A DNA stretch of 64,000 bases from Icerya purchasi. Taxonomy: Eukaryota; Arthropoda; Insecta; Hemiptera; Monophlebidae. The translations under genes and the position numbers were made by a program. The stretch is taken from assembly GCA_039619475.1 (NCBI GenBank), contig CM077115.1, positions 502,531,352 to 502,595,351 on the forward strand, in the 5' to 3' direction. Positions 37,891-50,069 of the stretch are shown here, one piece after another (within the stretch, counting starts at the first letter, position 1; every line of letters starts with the position of its first letter). The notes under the pieces were generated by a model. That model was not told the origin of the DNA, made no database searches, and saw nothing but the letters and a program-made list of their open reading frames with translations.

Positions 37891-39165
37891 AAAATTCGAA
37901 ATCAATAACACGACCCTTTAAGCTGGAGTATTTTTTTATAGCGCCGTTATATATATATATATATATATATATAAACGTTTCCAAAATTTTTCAAATAAAG
38001 TAATAGTGCTGCTCCTTGTATGATCGTATTAGCCAAACTGCTTAATGTACCTTGTCGGATGGTCTTATTTCATTTTTGATCCTATTTTCCGCTGAAGTAC
38101 TCGTGAATGAGACTGGTAACATCAAACAAAATAATTTGTAAGCTTCGACAAACACATCAATACGGGAATTATCCATCACCACATTTTTCATTGTTGATGT
38201 AACATGGTTCTCGTATCTAACTTTTTTCGTGTGACAAAAGGTCGGAAAATTTTACCCGCGGGCAACACGTTTTAACCAGAATGATCGATAAAGCCATCAT
38301 TATACGACTAAAATTGAATAAATTATTTTTATCCCTAGTCTTCCATAAGGAAAAAAACGTGTTTCTAATAAAGCGCAAAGTTTTGCAAAGGATAGGTTAT
38401 AAATACAGTATCAAAACGCCTGAAATATCAAAGATAAAACAAATAATTAAAAAACAAATTGCCAATGTGAAATTGTAAATTTATTTCATCGGGACATAAA
38501 GTACGATAAGCATGTGTTCCTTTTCTTTTCATCGCATCGCCAGGCTAGTCATCAGTCATGTACCGGTATATTATACATTATACCATTGCACGCACAAGTG
38601 TATTTGAACGTGATACTCGTTACCATGGCAATTCGCTTCATTTTCTTAGCACGCTTGAATATCAGGGATCTAAACTCTACTCGTATTTGTGTGCTTTTCA
38701 AACATGAAGAAAACAACCTGATTTTGAGGCAAAATTGTAATATTAAAAAAACCGAAAGTTTGAAGAAATTTTTAGGAGAAGTCCGACACTTCCTAACTTC
38801 CCTCGCGAAATCGTCACTGAAACAATCAATTTCTTTTATAACATAGTAGTAAATAGGAGATGCAAATATATACATATAAGAAAAATATTTTTAACGACAT
38901 ATGAAAAAATAGATTTACAGGTAAATAATTGAAGTGAAATGAATTTTAGCATAATTATTGAATTATTTACTGTAATACTTCAAGTCGTCGTCGATGAAAT
39001 TAATTGTTTAAGTAAATGTTTACAGATCGATTACAACGTCGAATTCTACAGAAGTGAACGACTTCAGTTTTTTTCTACAGAGAACTTAAAAACGCTTTTG
39101 TCGGCCCACCACCACCTTGAAGAGTGTTTTTAGCTTGATATCCGAGCAACTGGTGAGTACAACAA
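37891..39165. other. AT-rich DNA, nothing recognised
   Basis: Contains a (TA)n near 37949-37972. The overlapping open frames at 38514-38875 on both strands show no known domain. Confidence 0.4.
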
Positions 39166-39169
39166 GATC

Positions 39170-40450
39170 ATCAACCAATATTGCTACCGATGATTAGATA
39201 ATGTTCGTTCGTTTATCACGTAATATTAAATCGGGTTAGTCCCAAAACTTAACCTTGCGGAATTTCATTTTCTAGTGGTACTTGTTCGACGGTTGGTAAA
39301 AAATGTTTTGATGAATAATGGTAAATGTCCACAAAGCTTCCACTTACAGATACGCTTCAAAGTGCCATCAAAAGCTCTTTATTTAGCTCAAAAAATATAT
39401 CGCTATTAGATGAAGTTTTCTAGAAAACGCTTCTCCAATAGAAATTATGTTATGTATGAAATTTGATCAATTAGGAACGCGCTTTTCTGAAACTACCTTG
39501 ATAAGAAAAAAGTGATGTTCGAGAGTTCTCACTTTAACCTGTTGATAATGATTCTCTCCAGTATTTTACGTGATACCGATGTTAGGGACATCGGACGATA
39601 ATTATACCATTTTTGCTAGTTTGTAATTTACGATCATTGAGCGTATTTTGTTGAAAATTGTACCTGATAACTAGTTCTGTAGCTTTTTGCAACATGTAGA
39701 CGTATATATACGATAATGAAACGGAGATGCGGTCATTATTTAATGTATGGTGCTAATGAGTTCTTCCTTAGAAAATAGCTACTTGTACGATTTCGAGTTA
39801 TCCGAATTGAAACCGAAATCTGATTTTACCAATGAAGCTCTTTGAATTCTCGATACTTTTTATGAAAATTAATATCGCCGGAAGCTAGAGCAAAAAAATT
39901 AAACAAATTCGTTTAGTATCAACAATTGATCTGTAATTATTTCATTATTTATTTTAGTGTCGACGGTACAAACTTGATCCTCCATGGCTTTGATTTTTTC
40001 CAGATAAGTCTTACTACTGCAGTAGATGATGTTATAGTAGAAACAAATTGTTTCATGAATCCCTTTTTCCATGTATTAACGTCTATCCGGCTTCAGCTTT
40101 TAGCCGTAAGTTTACTAACGCTTTCTTGAGTATATTTGAAGCTTTCCTTCTGCTTTTTTATTGATTCTGAGCAGTCTTTTGCCCACTATCGGATTTTCTT
40201 GCGGTCATTTTCAGATGGAATAGTATAATTGGAGAGCCCCGTTGAACTATTACAAAAAGTTACGTTTTTTTGGGCCAGAACTTCTATATACCGTAGCCAA
40301 TCTGTTTTTATTAGGTTTCACTTAGGTCTACAATTATACTGTAAACTATTCGAAAAGCGATTACAATAGTTGATAATAATTGGGACATGGTTACTTCTGT
40401 CTAGGTCATGGATAATACGGATAAGAAGCTTAACAACTTTAGGAATAGAA
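39170..40450 (-). mobile_element. Decayed LINE fragment, endonuclease plus RT
   Basis: Reverse-strand blocks are in element order. DLDRSNHVPI near 40378-40410 matches the SDHxPI end of the AP endonuclease. NYRPMSLTSVSRKILERIII at about 39540-39605 is the RT finger motif. EIPQGLSFGT near 39238-39265 is the block before the catalytic site. The pieces are split by stops and frameshifts, and the YADD region was not identified. This is a different family from R, which has diverged PISLA/GLPQGS versions. Confidence 0.6.
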
Positions 40451-42164
40451 AACGTAAGTCAATTGTTGACCGAGTAGCACAAGAAAAGTTAAATTGTGTC
40501 ATTCTTCCAGTAACTAACATCGTCAAGTTTTGGTCACCTAACATAATGAAAGCTCATTTTATTTCAAGTGTCTGCTATTTTCGTAATTTCGATTTTCATT
40601 TGACAATGCTTAACGTAACCGTGGTAATTATCCTAGCCATTAGTGACTGAATCAGTATTTAACCGATCTGCTGCTGGGCGAAGGTTTGTTGTTGACGTTC
40701 CAAAAAAAAAACGTAATTAAAAAAAAACGATTGCTAAACAATTAGCGCACTACGCGACAACTTTATTCGCAACACATTTGAACAAAACTCCACAAACTAA
40801 TCTAATTTAATATTATTTTGAATATTTGAAAAAATAAAATAATTAAATCCTTAAATTTTATAATTTGAAATAGAGGCGCCAATTGAATAAAGGCTAAAAA
40901 CGAAAAATGCTAAACTAAGACGAGTGATCAGGGTAAAAAATGAAAGAAAACAAAGAAATAAATTTACGTCAACAACATTCATAAATTATATAAATATATT
41001 ATAGAATTCATGAAAAACTACATTTTTTACTTATTTTGTGAATTGTACGTTTCATTTATAAATATACATATATACACACAAGGGACGAATCCCGATTTTT
41101 TCCCGGTGTACTTCTTTAAGACAGAAAAATATTGAGATGGAATTAAGAGACGTACGCATTACTTTACAAATAAAGACAAATTAAGAAGTCACTTTTTTTA
41201 AGAAAATTTAAAAAATTCAAAATTAAATTTATTTAAGAGAAATTTGATATTTAAAATTTTAAATAAAGAAAATGAACGGATCTATTCTAAATGATAAGTC
41301 ATTATAAATTGTTATACTTAAAATTGACTGAAAGAAAGACCTAAACCAAAATCTAATGCTTTAGAAATTTTAATTTGGACATAACTTAAACAATTTTAAA
41401 TTGGTTTACATAAAACTATATTATACTAGGGGAAATCGAGTAGAATCCGAAAGAAATGTAAAAATAAGACGCCGAAAATCGAGGTAATTCCTGCTATGTG
41501 TAGACAAATTACAAAAAGCTGTGTAAATTCCAAAGCTAGCCGTGTATCATCGCAGTAATGTTTCGCTATTTTCTGCTGCGATCGGTCGCTTAGTAGAACA
41601 AATGTTAAAACGTATATACCAGTCTGTTAGATTCAGTACTCTTTTACTACAATAGTGATTGATCAAGTCGTGTCATAAACGCCGCCATTAAATATGAATC
41701 TAACCGTATATAGAATGTTATTTCCTAGATCAAAAAAAAAATCAAAAAAAAAAAAAACTGCACAATGTATAATACGAGAAGTACTTGATTTAGTAAACTC
41801 AATCTAATTGGCTATTTACTGTGCTCTGTTATAAGCGTGTACACGCTTCCCAATTTGTTCTTAGTAATTCGCTAACATCGAAGAAGTACTCACAGCGCCT
41901 GGAAAAAGTAACACGAAAGCAAGCAGATCATCAAACTGAAATTCAAATATCAGTCAACACTGATAAAGCGACTTGTATCTTACATATTAATCTTTGCGTG
42001 CTCAAACAGCGACTTCTCAAGTTTCTACTGGCGAGCTAAAAGCTGTCTCTTTAGCCAAGTTGATTTCTACTGTTATAGAAGTACTAACAGATTCATTTCT
42101 TTTTGAATTTTCTTTGATATTTTGTCGCACGACTAGAAGTACTAGAGGATTTGACACTAAATAT
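40451..42164. other. AT-rich DNA, nothing recognised
   Basis: The plus-strand open frames at 40408-40650 and 41821-42039 have no recognised domain. No repeat structure found. Confidence 0.4.
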
Positions 42165-42194
42165 ATATGTATATATATCTATATTTATATGTAT

Positions 42195-42577
42195 AACTCA
42201 GCCATTTTGGCCTTGCAAGGGGCAGTGCCCATTTACCCCTCTTGCTTACATTACTGTCTCTTTCTCTTCTATACTTTGTATAAAATGATCAAAATTTACA
42301 ACGTAATTCTTACTGGCATCAACACAAAAAAAAACAAAACATAATCACAAAAACCCTATCCTAACATTTAACTTCAATTATATAAAATTAAGACATTGTT
42401 TCGTTACATAAAATTGTAACATTTTTAAAATAACAATAACAAAAATCTTATAAAATATAACAAACGTTACATAAAATTGGGACATTTTTTTCGGACATTT
42501 TTTTCGGACATTTTGTGTTACATAAAATTGGGATATTTTTTATAATGACGGGTGGCCTAAGAATTACGTTGTAATTA
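42195..42577 (+). repeat. TA-flanked repeat, copy A
   Basis: It begins AACTCAGCCATTTTGGCC and contains the palindrome CCTTGCAAGG and a C/T-rich stretch. A perfect 17-bp inverted repeat follows: TTACAACGTAATTCTTA at 42296-42312 and TAAGAATTACGTTGTAA at 42558-42574. Between the arms are several tandem GTTACATAAAATTGGGACAT-like subunits. Alternating TA sequence flanks both sides. Noncoding. Class unknown. Confidence 0.75.
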
Positions 42578-42590
42578 ATATATATAATAT

Positions 42591-43235
42591 AACTCGACCA
42601 TTTTGGCCTTGCAAGGGGCAGTGCCTTTTGACCTCTCTTGCTTACATTACTGTCTCTTTCTCTTCTATACTTTGTACAAAATGATTAAAATTTACAACGA
42701 AATTCTAAATCAGTTTATATAAATATGAGTTATGTGCGAAAAAATATAAAAAATAAAAAAAAAATATACGCGACGAAGTATATTCTTCTTTTTTGTTACA
42801 TAAAATTGGGACATTTTTTTGATTACAAAATCTAATGAGGGCCAGCCTAAGAATCACGTTGTAATTAATATATATATATATATATATATATATCTGTGCA
42901 AAGCGAAGAATTTGCAACATTTATATGTGATACGCCTTTTGGTTCGAAAATGACAGATGTTCTTTTTTGTTACATAAAATTGGGACATTTTTTTGATTAC
43001 AAAATCTAATGAGGGCCAGCCTAAGAATCACGTTGTAATTAATATATATATATATATATCTGTGCAAAGCGAAGAATTTGCAACATTTATATGTGATACG
43101 CCTTTTGGTTCGAAAATGACAGATGTAGAAAAGTTTGAAGCGTTGAACTATAACAAACGTTACATAAAATTGAGACATTTTTTGTAAAGGGGGGTGGCTT
43201 AAGAATTACATTGAATTAATATATATATATATATA
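42591..43235 (+). repeat. TA-flanked repeat, copy B with tandem 3' module
   Basis: It has the same opening (AACTCGACCATTTTGGCC) and left inverted-repeat arm as copy A, but a different and shorter middle. The 3' module (GTTACATAAAATTGGGACAT through the right arm and a TA tract) is present three times, starting at 42795, 42969 and 43159. The first two units also share a tail from CTGTGCAAAGCGAAGAATTT to GACAGATGT. The open frames in this stretch on both strands are by-products of the repeat. Confidence 0.75.
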
Positions 43236-45850
43236 TATATAATATTTAAAACCTTTAATACTAAAAATTAATGTCTCAGTAGACGAACAGACTAACTTTC
43301 AGAAGCTTTTAGTTACGTTCGAGATCTGAGAGATCGTTCGTATTCATTTAGCGTACTCCGTTGGAGGCATATTTTTGTACAACAAACTGTTCACTGGGTT
43401 CTCCGAACTGAGAAATTTGGACTGGTTACTCTATAAATTGTTCATTATAAAACTGGCTAATATCTGTTAAATTATCGAATTCGAATTTAAATGCTGCTTG
43501 TTTGTGATTTTACCGTTGGTAGTCGAAAAATTCTGTGTAACTTTTAAATTTTATAACTTTAACATATCAATTAATTCGACCACGGAAACTGATTTAAAAA
43601 TAAATTTCCCCAAACTCTTCTGAACTTTTATTAATTTCGTGGGAAGGAGAATATTTTTATCTGATGTTCCATAATGAATGCAATCATGAATGAAAATTTT
43701 GTTTGAAACTAGTCGGTACTTTTAAATGTGTTAATCGTGCGTTTCGAAACTATTTATTTAAATTATATCAAATTAGAGAATTTTTTTATTTAAATTTTTT
43801 TCTTTTTTTCTGACCGGTACGAATAAATCTACAAAATTATATTCAGCCGGCGGAAGAACTGGGCGTAACGCAGGAAAAAGTAAAATCAAACATGCGAAAA
43901 GGGTAGTTGTGACATAGGTATCGCTTATTTCTAATTCCGTCATCGAAACGCTATAAGATTAACGTGCATCAACCGATCGGATTATAAAATTTCAAAAGAA
44001 CGAAAACACGAAATTCCAGCAACTCGGATAAATTTCCGAAAATACGTGACGGAAATGCTAACAAGCATTTGGAAAATCTCATTTCGCCATTTAAATTTTT
44101 CCCGGTGAAAATAATTTTATTTTTTAAATTACCGGGATTTATTAGGGGATTCTGGTATAAAGCCGTTTTCTGATAACACACGTCGCACCGGTTTGCACTG
44201 AAACGGACTGTCCGAATTCTTCGGTGAGAGTAATTGAAAATTTAATAAAAACTCTCCGGTTTTGACCGTTCTTTCGTTTAGACTTGTTTAATTATTTAAA
44301 AAAAAAACAAAACATCCGCATTGATTATATACTACTATCATCTGCGTGTTTACATACTAATAGCCAACTAGAGTGACTGAAGCGCTGTTTTGAGTTTTCA
44401 GCAAACGGTTCTAGGAACGGACACTTCTGACAGTAGTCGAATTGTGGGAAGGCCTAACATGTTGGCACAACGGATATACAACTCTTAACTTACTGAATAG
44501 AGGGAAAAGAACAGATTCGTTATATCATCGGGTATCGGGGAAATTACGGAAATGTCCGTAAAGATCGACCGGTAAGAGAAATCCTATCCTTCAACCTGAC
44601 GTAATGTTGAAAAAATTACACCGAAAAAATTCCGAACACTTGCTAAATGGCCGAGATGTAATTGAAGTGCTACATTATCTTATCAGTATTGCATACAAAT
44701 GTTTCTTACAAAAACTTTTTCTGGCTCGCTGATATTACGCAGTAGCGCTTAGCAACTAAACCGATCATACGAATTAAAAATTTTTAGAAGCTTCGGTAAT
44801 GTCTTTTTTTCCAACCTGTGTTTCTAAGCGTATATGAAACATGAATTGATAATGCAAGGAACGAGACATTAAATTAAACTGAACTCTAGCACTTCCGCTA
44901 TCGCACATCTACCCGATATATAAACATTACAAAAATAAAAAACATAAATACGACTGTGGACAAAAAGAAGCTTTTATTGATTTATTCGTTTAATTGAATT
45001 AGATTAAACAATTTTTTTTTTTTTTGTATTTTAAATTTAAATATTTAACATTCGGTTTTACGCTCATTTATTATAATAGTACTTATTCTTTTCCATTAGG
45101 TGCCGTACTTAATATTTCGAGGGGACTTTTCTCATATTTCAAAAATATTAAAATATTTACACACGCATTGGTTTTTTTAGTCTTTTAACGTATTCATCTC
45201 GGAAACATCGCCTATTCCATATATATCTCCAATGTCCTAAATTTTTTAATTGACAAACGGATTCTATTTTTTTTTTTAAATTCCGATTTTTCTTTTTTGA
45301 AATTTTTATCCGGGACAGAAAACAAATTATTTCGAGGAATAGATAAGTTGCTTAGAAAAAAATGTTTATTTGAAAAAATAAAAAATTAAAACTACAGTTT
45401 GTTCTGTATTATACTGCTTTACGCTGGAAAATATTTTTTTTTTAAATCACAGCAAAATAGTTTTTTTTTTAAATCACAGAAAAATAGTTTTTTTTTTAAA
45501 TCACAGCAAAATAGTTTTTTGAAAAACAAAAGAGTAAATAAAAGTGAAAATTGCAACGTTTCAATAATATATTACCATTATAGGAAACGATGAAAGCACA
45601 ATGCGTTGAAAACCGTGAAGTTAAGGTACCTAATGTACTCGTACTTACAAGGAAAATGAAAAGAAAAACTAAAATAAATTAATTTAAATTAAAGACGAAT
45701 TTTGTTTTACAGAACATATTCCATCGCCCCATGTTTATATTAATGCTCCAAGTGCTTATTCGTAGTTCTTTAATGCATTCAACTAAGCTACTTGAATTTC
45801 TATATTTATAAACTCATGTTAATATATATTATATATATATATAAATATAT
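43236..45850. other. AT-rich DNA, nothing recognised except a short tandem repeat
   Basis: No gene-like frame. The open frame at 43969-44181 (minus) has no known domain. A 27-bp tandem repeat lies at 45435-45520. Confidence 0.4.
45435..45520 (+). repeat. 27-bp tandem repeat, three units
   Basis: The unit is a T-run followed by AAATCACAGCAAAATAG, with AAATCAC at 45444, 45471 and 45498. In the plus-strand open frame 45399-45593 it translates to a nine-residue FFFKSQ(Q/K)NS repeat. I do not think this is a protein. Confidence 0.8.
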
Positions 45851-46026
45851 AAACTCGGTCATTTTGACCTTGCAAAGGGCAGTGCCCCTTGACCCCTCTT
45901 GATTACATTTCTATCTCTATCTCTTCTATACTTTTTTTTTTTTTTTTTTTTATGGGTACGCCAACGAAGAGCAACAGCCCAATCAGCCAAGGAATCTAAG
46001 TAATTGTTCAAAAGGAGAATAACATA

Positions 46027-48369
46027 TTAGATTTCAATCTGGTGCGAGATTGAATGAATGAAAGAAGCTAGAATAGGAACAACTGACAAGGAAGGAAATG
46101 AGAGAACATAGGAATCATTGTATGAAGTAGGAAGACGAAGATCCAAAAGCCGAGAATAAAAGAGAGAACGTTCTAAAGAGAGTGAGGAACATTCGAAGAA
46201 GACGTGATTGATATCACACAGAAAAAAGGAGTCCTCTGGGTGAAGAGGGCACCGCGGAGAAGAGACGAGGGAAAAACGATAAAGTGACGAAGGGAGAAAG
46301 GTATGACCGAAACGAAGACGACATATAGCGGTGATCAGGTGACGACAAAGGGAAGGAAACATGTTGAACCATCTGGTCAAAGAAGGTAAGGGCTGAACGG
46401 AAAGATAAAAGGAATTCGGATTTGAGAAAAGAGAAAAATAAATATCCTTCCATAATCTAAGGTGAAACTGTTTGGAAATATGATTAATATTGTGAGCGGA
46501 AAATTTATGAAGAGGATGTCCATTGGATGCTCCTGAGCGAGCCAAGGAATCAGCCACCTCATTACCCTCAATTCCAGCATGGCTAGGAATCCACAATAAA
46601 TCAATTTGGATCGAACGGAACAGAAATAATTCGTGAATTAGATTGCGAATAAGGAGAATGAAAGGATCAAAAGAGGGCAACGGTAAGGGAGAAGAGACCG
46701 ACTGCAAGACACTTTCAGAGTCAGCTATTAAAAGAAATTTATCCGAGAGGATAGAAGAGGAAGAGATAAAAAGAATTGCATGAAGTATGGCAGCAGATTC
46801 AGCAGTAAATATAGAGCAGCAGGAAGGAAGTTTAAAGGATTCGGAGTAGTTGTGAGAAGGAAAAACAAAGGCGGCACCAACCCCATCAGCCCTCTTAGAA
46901 TCATCAGTAAAAATAACGGAATGATTGGGAAATAAAGAGCTTAAAACCTTGTGAAATTCAGATCTAACTATAGAGTGAGGAAGGAATTTGGCGGAACTTG
47001 ACAAATGAAATACGTGAGGAGGATGTAAGAGACTGAAATAATTAAGAGAAAAGTACGGAGATTTATCATAGGAGAAAATATAGGGAGAAAAATTGGCAAG
47101 ACGAACAGAAATGAAAGATACAATTGAAATTCTGTTGGGAGTAAAACGCCAGTTGTGAAAAATAGAGCAATAGGCAGCTATAATTCTAGAGGAAAAGGAG
47201 GGAAGGCGTTTGATTAGGAAACGATAGCCTAGATAGGATCTGCGGATGAACAAAGGGAGTGATTTGGATTCAGAGAGGATGGCAGGAATTGGAGTAGATT
47301 TACGTGCACCCAGACAAAGACGAAGACAGGAATTCAGAATGCGGTCAAGCTTTAACAGAAGAGATTTAGAAGCGTTGCCGTATATATAGGAACAGTAGTC
47401 CAACTTAGAAAGAATAAGAGACTTATGCAATAAGGAAAGAATGTAAGGATCACCACCCCACCTGTACGATGAGAGTGATTTTAAAAGATTAATCCTTTTA
47501 AGGCAAGAAGTATACAGGCGACTAATATGTTCGTGAAACGAGAGACGGCCGTTAAGAAGCACACCCAAATAACAGAAGCTCTCCACAAGAGGGACAGGAT
47601 AATGACTTAAGGTTAGATTGATTGAGGAAGGATTATATGGACGGAAAGTAAAAACCACGGCCGCGGATTTATGAGGAGAGACAAAAAGATGAATATTGAA
47701 AAGAGCATTTTCTATCGTGGCTAATGACCTATTTAGTTCTAAGACAGCATCTGTTAAGTTGCGAGAAGAAGAGTAAATAAGGATATCATCAGCATAGAAT
47801 AGGGACGATGAATTTAATGGAAGAGAAGCAATATGAGAAGTATAGATGTTGAAGAGAGTAGGACTAAGACAGGAACCCTGAGGAAGACCACAAAAAACTT
47901 TTCTTGAAGTGGAATAACAAGAAGTGGATAGATGTACAGTCCGGCTTTGGAAGAGATTAATAATAAGGGAAACAACACAGTCCGGAAGATGTAGTGACAG
48001 CATTATATTTCTGAAAGTAGGGAGGTGGACATTGTCAAATGCACTGGAAACATCAATAAAGGCTGCGATAGTAAAATTTTTGTTTATATAGGAATTATAA
48101 ATGTCAGAAAGGAAAACACTAATGCAATCAGGAGGACCAAGACAGGGACGGAAACTGAACATATTGTTAGAAGTTAAGTTATTGTGTTCGAGAAACCAGA
48201 CAAGCCGTTTATTTAACATGCTCTTAAAGAGCTTCCTTAAACGCAAGTGAGATAGGACGAAAAGAAAAAGAGTTTTTCTTTGGTATGAGTATAACGATAA
48301 AGGCATTTCAAGAAGGAGGAGTGGAACAAGAAAGAAGAAAAGAATTATATATATTAAGAAGAGTCTCAA
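46027..48369 (-). CDS. LINE family R ORF2, RT + RNase H + Cys/His domain (3' part)
   Basis: The open frame of 780 codons carries the catalytic two thirds of ORF2. The true protein would begin upstream in the endonuclease, and the first 43 or so residues here are out of frame, because the sequence after a stop at 48308-48310 keeps the expected RT frame (IPKKNSFSFRPISLA) until a frameshift near 48245. RT motifs are FIDVSSAFD (residues 104-112), GLPQGSCLSP (161-170) and FYADDILIYSS (catalytic Asp-Asp at 194-195). The RNase H catalytic set is intact: TDDS (487-490), TAES (521-524), IADS (547-550) and GNEVADSLA (601-609). A C-terminal domain follows with Cys706, His709, Cys717, His721 and Cys726, which may bind zinc and template RNA. 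The protein would copy the element RNA at a nicked chromosomal site. Confidence 0.93.
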   Translation of the reverse strand: MRLFLIYIILFFFLVPLLLLEMPLSLYSYQRKTLFLFVLSHLRLRKLFKSMLNKRLVWFLEHNNLTSNNMFSFRPCLGPPDCISVFLSDIYNSYINKNFTIAAFIDVSSAFDNVHLPTFRNIMLSLHLPDCVVSLIINLFQSRTVHLSTSCYSTSRKVFCGLPQGSCLSPTLFNIYTSHIASLPLNSSSLFYADDILIYSSSRNLTDAVLELNRSLATIENALFNIHLFVSPHKSAAVVFTFRPYNPSSINLTLSHYPVPLVESFCYLGVLLNGRLSFHEHISRLYTSCLKRINLLKSLSSYRWGGDPYILSLLHKSLILSKLDYCSYIYGNASKSLLLKLDRILNSCLRLCLGARKSTPIPAILSESKSLPLFIRRSYLGYRFLIKRLPSFSSRIIAAYCSIFHNWRFTPNRISIVSFISVRLANFSPYIFSYDKSPYFSLNYFSLLHPPHVFHLSSSAKFLPHSIVRSEFHKVLSSLFPNHSVIFTDDSKRADGVGAAFVFPSHNYSESFKLPSCCSIFTAESAAILHAILFISSSSILSDKFLLIADSESVLQSVSSPLPLPSFDPFILLIRNLIHELFLFRSIQIDLLWIPSHAGIEGNEVADSLARSGASNGHPLHKFSAHNINHISKQFHLRLWKDIYFSLFSNPNSFYLSVQPLPSLTRWFNMFPSLCRHLITAICRLRFGHTFLPSSLYRFSLVSSPRCPLHPEDSFFLCDINHVFFECSSLSLERSLFYSRLLDLRLPTSYNDSYVLSFPSLSVVPILASFIHSISHQIEI

Positions 48370-48890
48370 GAGATTGAATAGAGAGGTTTTTTATTATAAG
48401 AAAAGATATACCATCAATACCAGGGGAGGATTTGGAGGAGGACTTACTTAAAGAAGCACGAAGTTCATTAAGACTAAAGCTAGAAGATAAAAAGTGAGAA
48501 GTAGAATTAATAGAAGGAGAAGGAGAATGAAGCTCTTCGAGGCTGGGGACATAGGAAGGAGCTACGGAGTCCATGAATGAAATGAAGCTATCTTTCGGGA
48601 TATTAAGATAAGAAGGTCGTTCCGATAAATGAGTTCTAAACGCTTTAGCCATTTTCCAGACATGAGTCATTGAAGTAGAGCGGGAGAAAGAAGAACAGAA
48701 CTTTATCCAAGCGGCTCTTTTTGAGCGTTTAAGAACGAACCTAGCCTTAGCATTAACTCTTTTATGTGCAAGGAAGTTGGGAAAAGAAGGACAGGAGCGA
48801 AAAGATCTAAAAGTGGAAGTACAGAGATCGAACGCAGACTTGCAATCATTATTCCACCACAGGGATGAAACATATATAGATCTATTTTTT
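48308..48890 (-). pseudogene. LINE family R ORF2, linker and RT start, out of frame
   Basis: This bridges endonuclease and RT. The reverse strand reads SSLWWNNDCKSAFDLC (near 48815-48870), the conserved WWN motif at the end of many LINE endonuclease regions, then runs openly into MTHVWKMAKAF (48670) and PGIDGISFLIIKNL, the start of RT. It ends at a TGA (48308-48310) where a Trp codon would be expected. A frameshift near 48900 separates it from the endonuclease frame. So two frameshifts (about 48900 and 48245) and one nonsense codon disable ORF2. Confidence 0.8.
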
Positions 48891-49767
48891 ATGAAGAATG
48901 GTACGGAGGAGCAAATAAGGAAAGAGCAAAGGAAATAGATTGAGTGAATGACTGATATTGGGATATAAGATTCCTGTCAACATTGATAAAAGAAAGAAAT
49001 GAATCGACAATACGGCGAAACATCGACCAATCGGTTTTAGGAAGGTACCATTGAGGAGTATGAAGGAGTTCAGGCTGCACAGGAGGAGAAAAGTTGTTAA
49101 GGGATATGATAATGGGAACATGGTCGCTTCCAAATGTGCCATTTAAGGTTTTCCATGAACAGTTAAAACCGAGGTTAGGAGATGTAAAGGTTAAGTCAAT
49201 TGAAATAAACGTAGTTGGATTCCTATAGAAGGTAGGAGAATTATCATTCAGCAAAAAAAGATTATTACGGAGAAAAATGTCTTCAAGAATAACACCGATA
49301 CTATTATAATTTGAGCAGCCCCAAAAAGGAGAACGAGCGTTCCAGTCTCCTCCTATAATAAAAGGGGAAGGAAGCGAATCAAAAAAACCAGAAAAAGGAA
49401 AGTTCCGAAGATCAAAATTAGGAGGAATGTAGACAGAGATAAAGTTAAGAGAACAAGCAGAGTTGTTTGGGATGGAAATATGAACTAAATTAGGAAGTAG
49501 GGAGGAGGATGAACTGAATAAGCGAATATTGTGAGAATAGAAAAGAATGTCATTTCTAATCAAAACAGCAGCTCCTCCATAGCCGTCATTTCGACAGGAA
49601 CTGACTAAGGTGAAACCTTTAAAGTTGATGTCAGAAGAATCCTTTAACCATATCTCAGAAAGCAAAGCCACGTCGATTTTGTGAAAGTCCAGCAAGCCCT
49701 CCAAAGCATCCTTGTTGACTCTAAGACTGCAACAATTCCATTGCAGAATATTAAGTTTGTAAGCCAT
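48889..49767 (-). CDS. LINE family R ORF2, AP endonuclease domain (5' part)
   Basis: The open frame of 292 codons starts at the ORF2 Met (49767), about 300 bp after the end of ORF1. It has the exonuclease/endonuclease/phosphatase fold signatures: LQWNCCSLR (Asn11), LLSEIWLKDSS (Glu38), IIGGDWNARSPFWG (Asp141 and Asn143), SIDLTFTS (Asp191) and GSDHVPIII (Ser214-Asp215-His216). These are the metal-binding and catalytic positions that nick target DNA to prime reverse transcription. All appear intact. The frame ends at a stop caused by a frameshift near 48900, and the sequence then continues in another frame into the RT linker. Confidence 0.92.
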   Translation of the reverse strand: MAYKLNILQWNCCSLRVNKDALEGLLDFHKIDVALLSEIWLKDSSDINFKGFTLVSSCRNDGYGGAAVLIRNDILFYSHNIRLFSSSSSLLPNLVHISIPNNSACSLNFISVYIPPNFDLRNFPFSGFFDSLPSPFIIGGDWNARSPFWGCSNYNSIGVILEDIFLRNNLFLLNDNSPTFYRNPTTFISIDLTFTSPNLGFNCSWKTLNGTFGSDHVPIIISLNNFSPPVQPELLHTPQWYLPKTDWSMFRRIVDSFLSFINVDRNLISQYQSFTQSISFALSLFAPPYHSS

Positions 49768-50069
49768 TATGAATATAGATCAGGAGTAAATTAAGATAGA
49801 CGAAGACATGATGATGAGAGTGAGGGTAGGTAAAAAAGTATAATGGGTTAATATAAAAATAATATGATAGGGCAGTAGGGAACGGGATAAAAAAAAAAAA
49901 AAAAAAAAAATGAAGTAAGAGAATGGAACACATGGAAAGGAAAAATGTACAATTTATAAAGGATGAAAAATGTAAAAGAGGAGAAAAAGAGAGAATAAAA
50001 AAACAAAAACAAATAAACAAATATAGTTCAGAATATAACAAAATTTGAAATGTTGTATATGTTAATATA

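Noticed and set aside
38514..38875. Overlapping open frames on both strands
   Set aside because: Neither shows a motif; overlap of two unsupported frames is expected by chance.
42705..43187. Open frames in the TA-flanked repeat
   Set aside because: Two minus-strand frames share the same sequence because the repeat unit is duplicated; TA tracts are read as Ile/Tyr.
42195..43235. CRISPR-like array
   Set aside because: Only three units of about 174-190 bp with TA tracts and a eukaryotic context; not repeat-spacer architecture.
45399..45593. Nine-residue repeat protein
   Set aside because: Product of a 27-bp noncoding tandem repeat; no start context or conservation visible.
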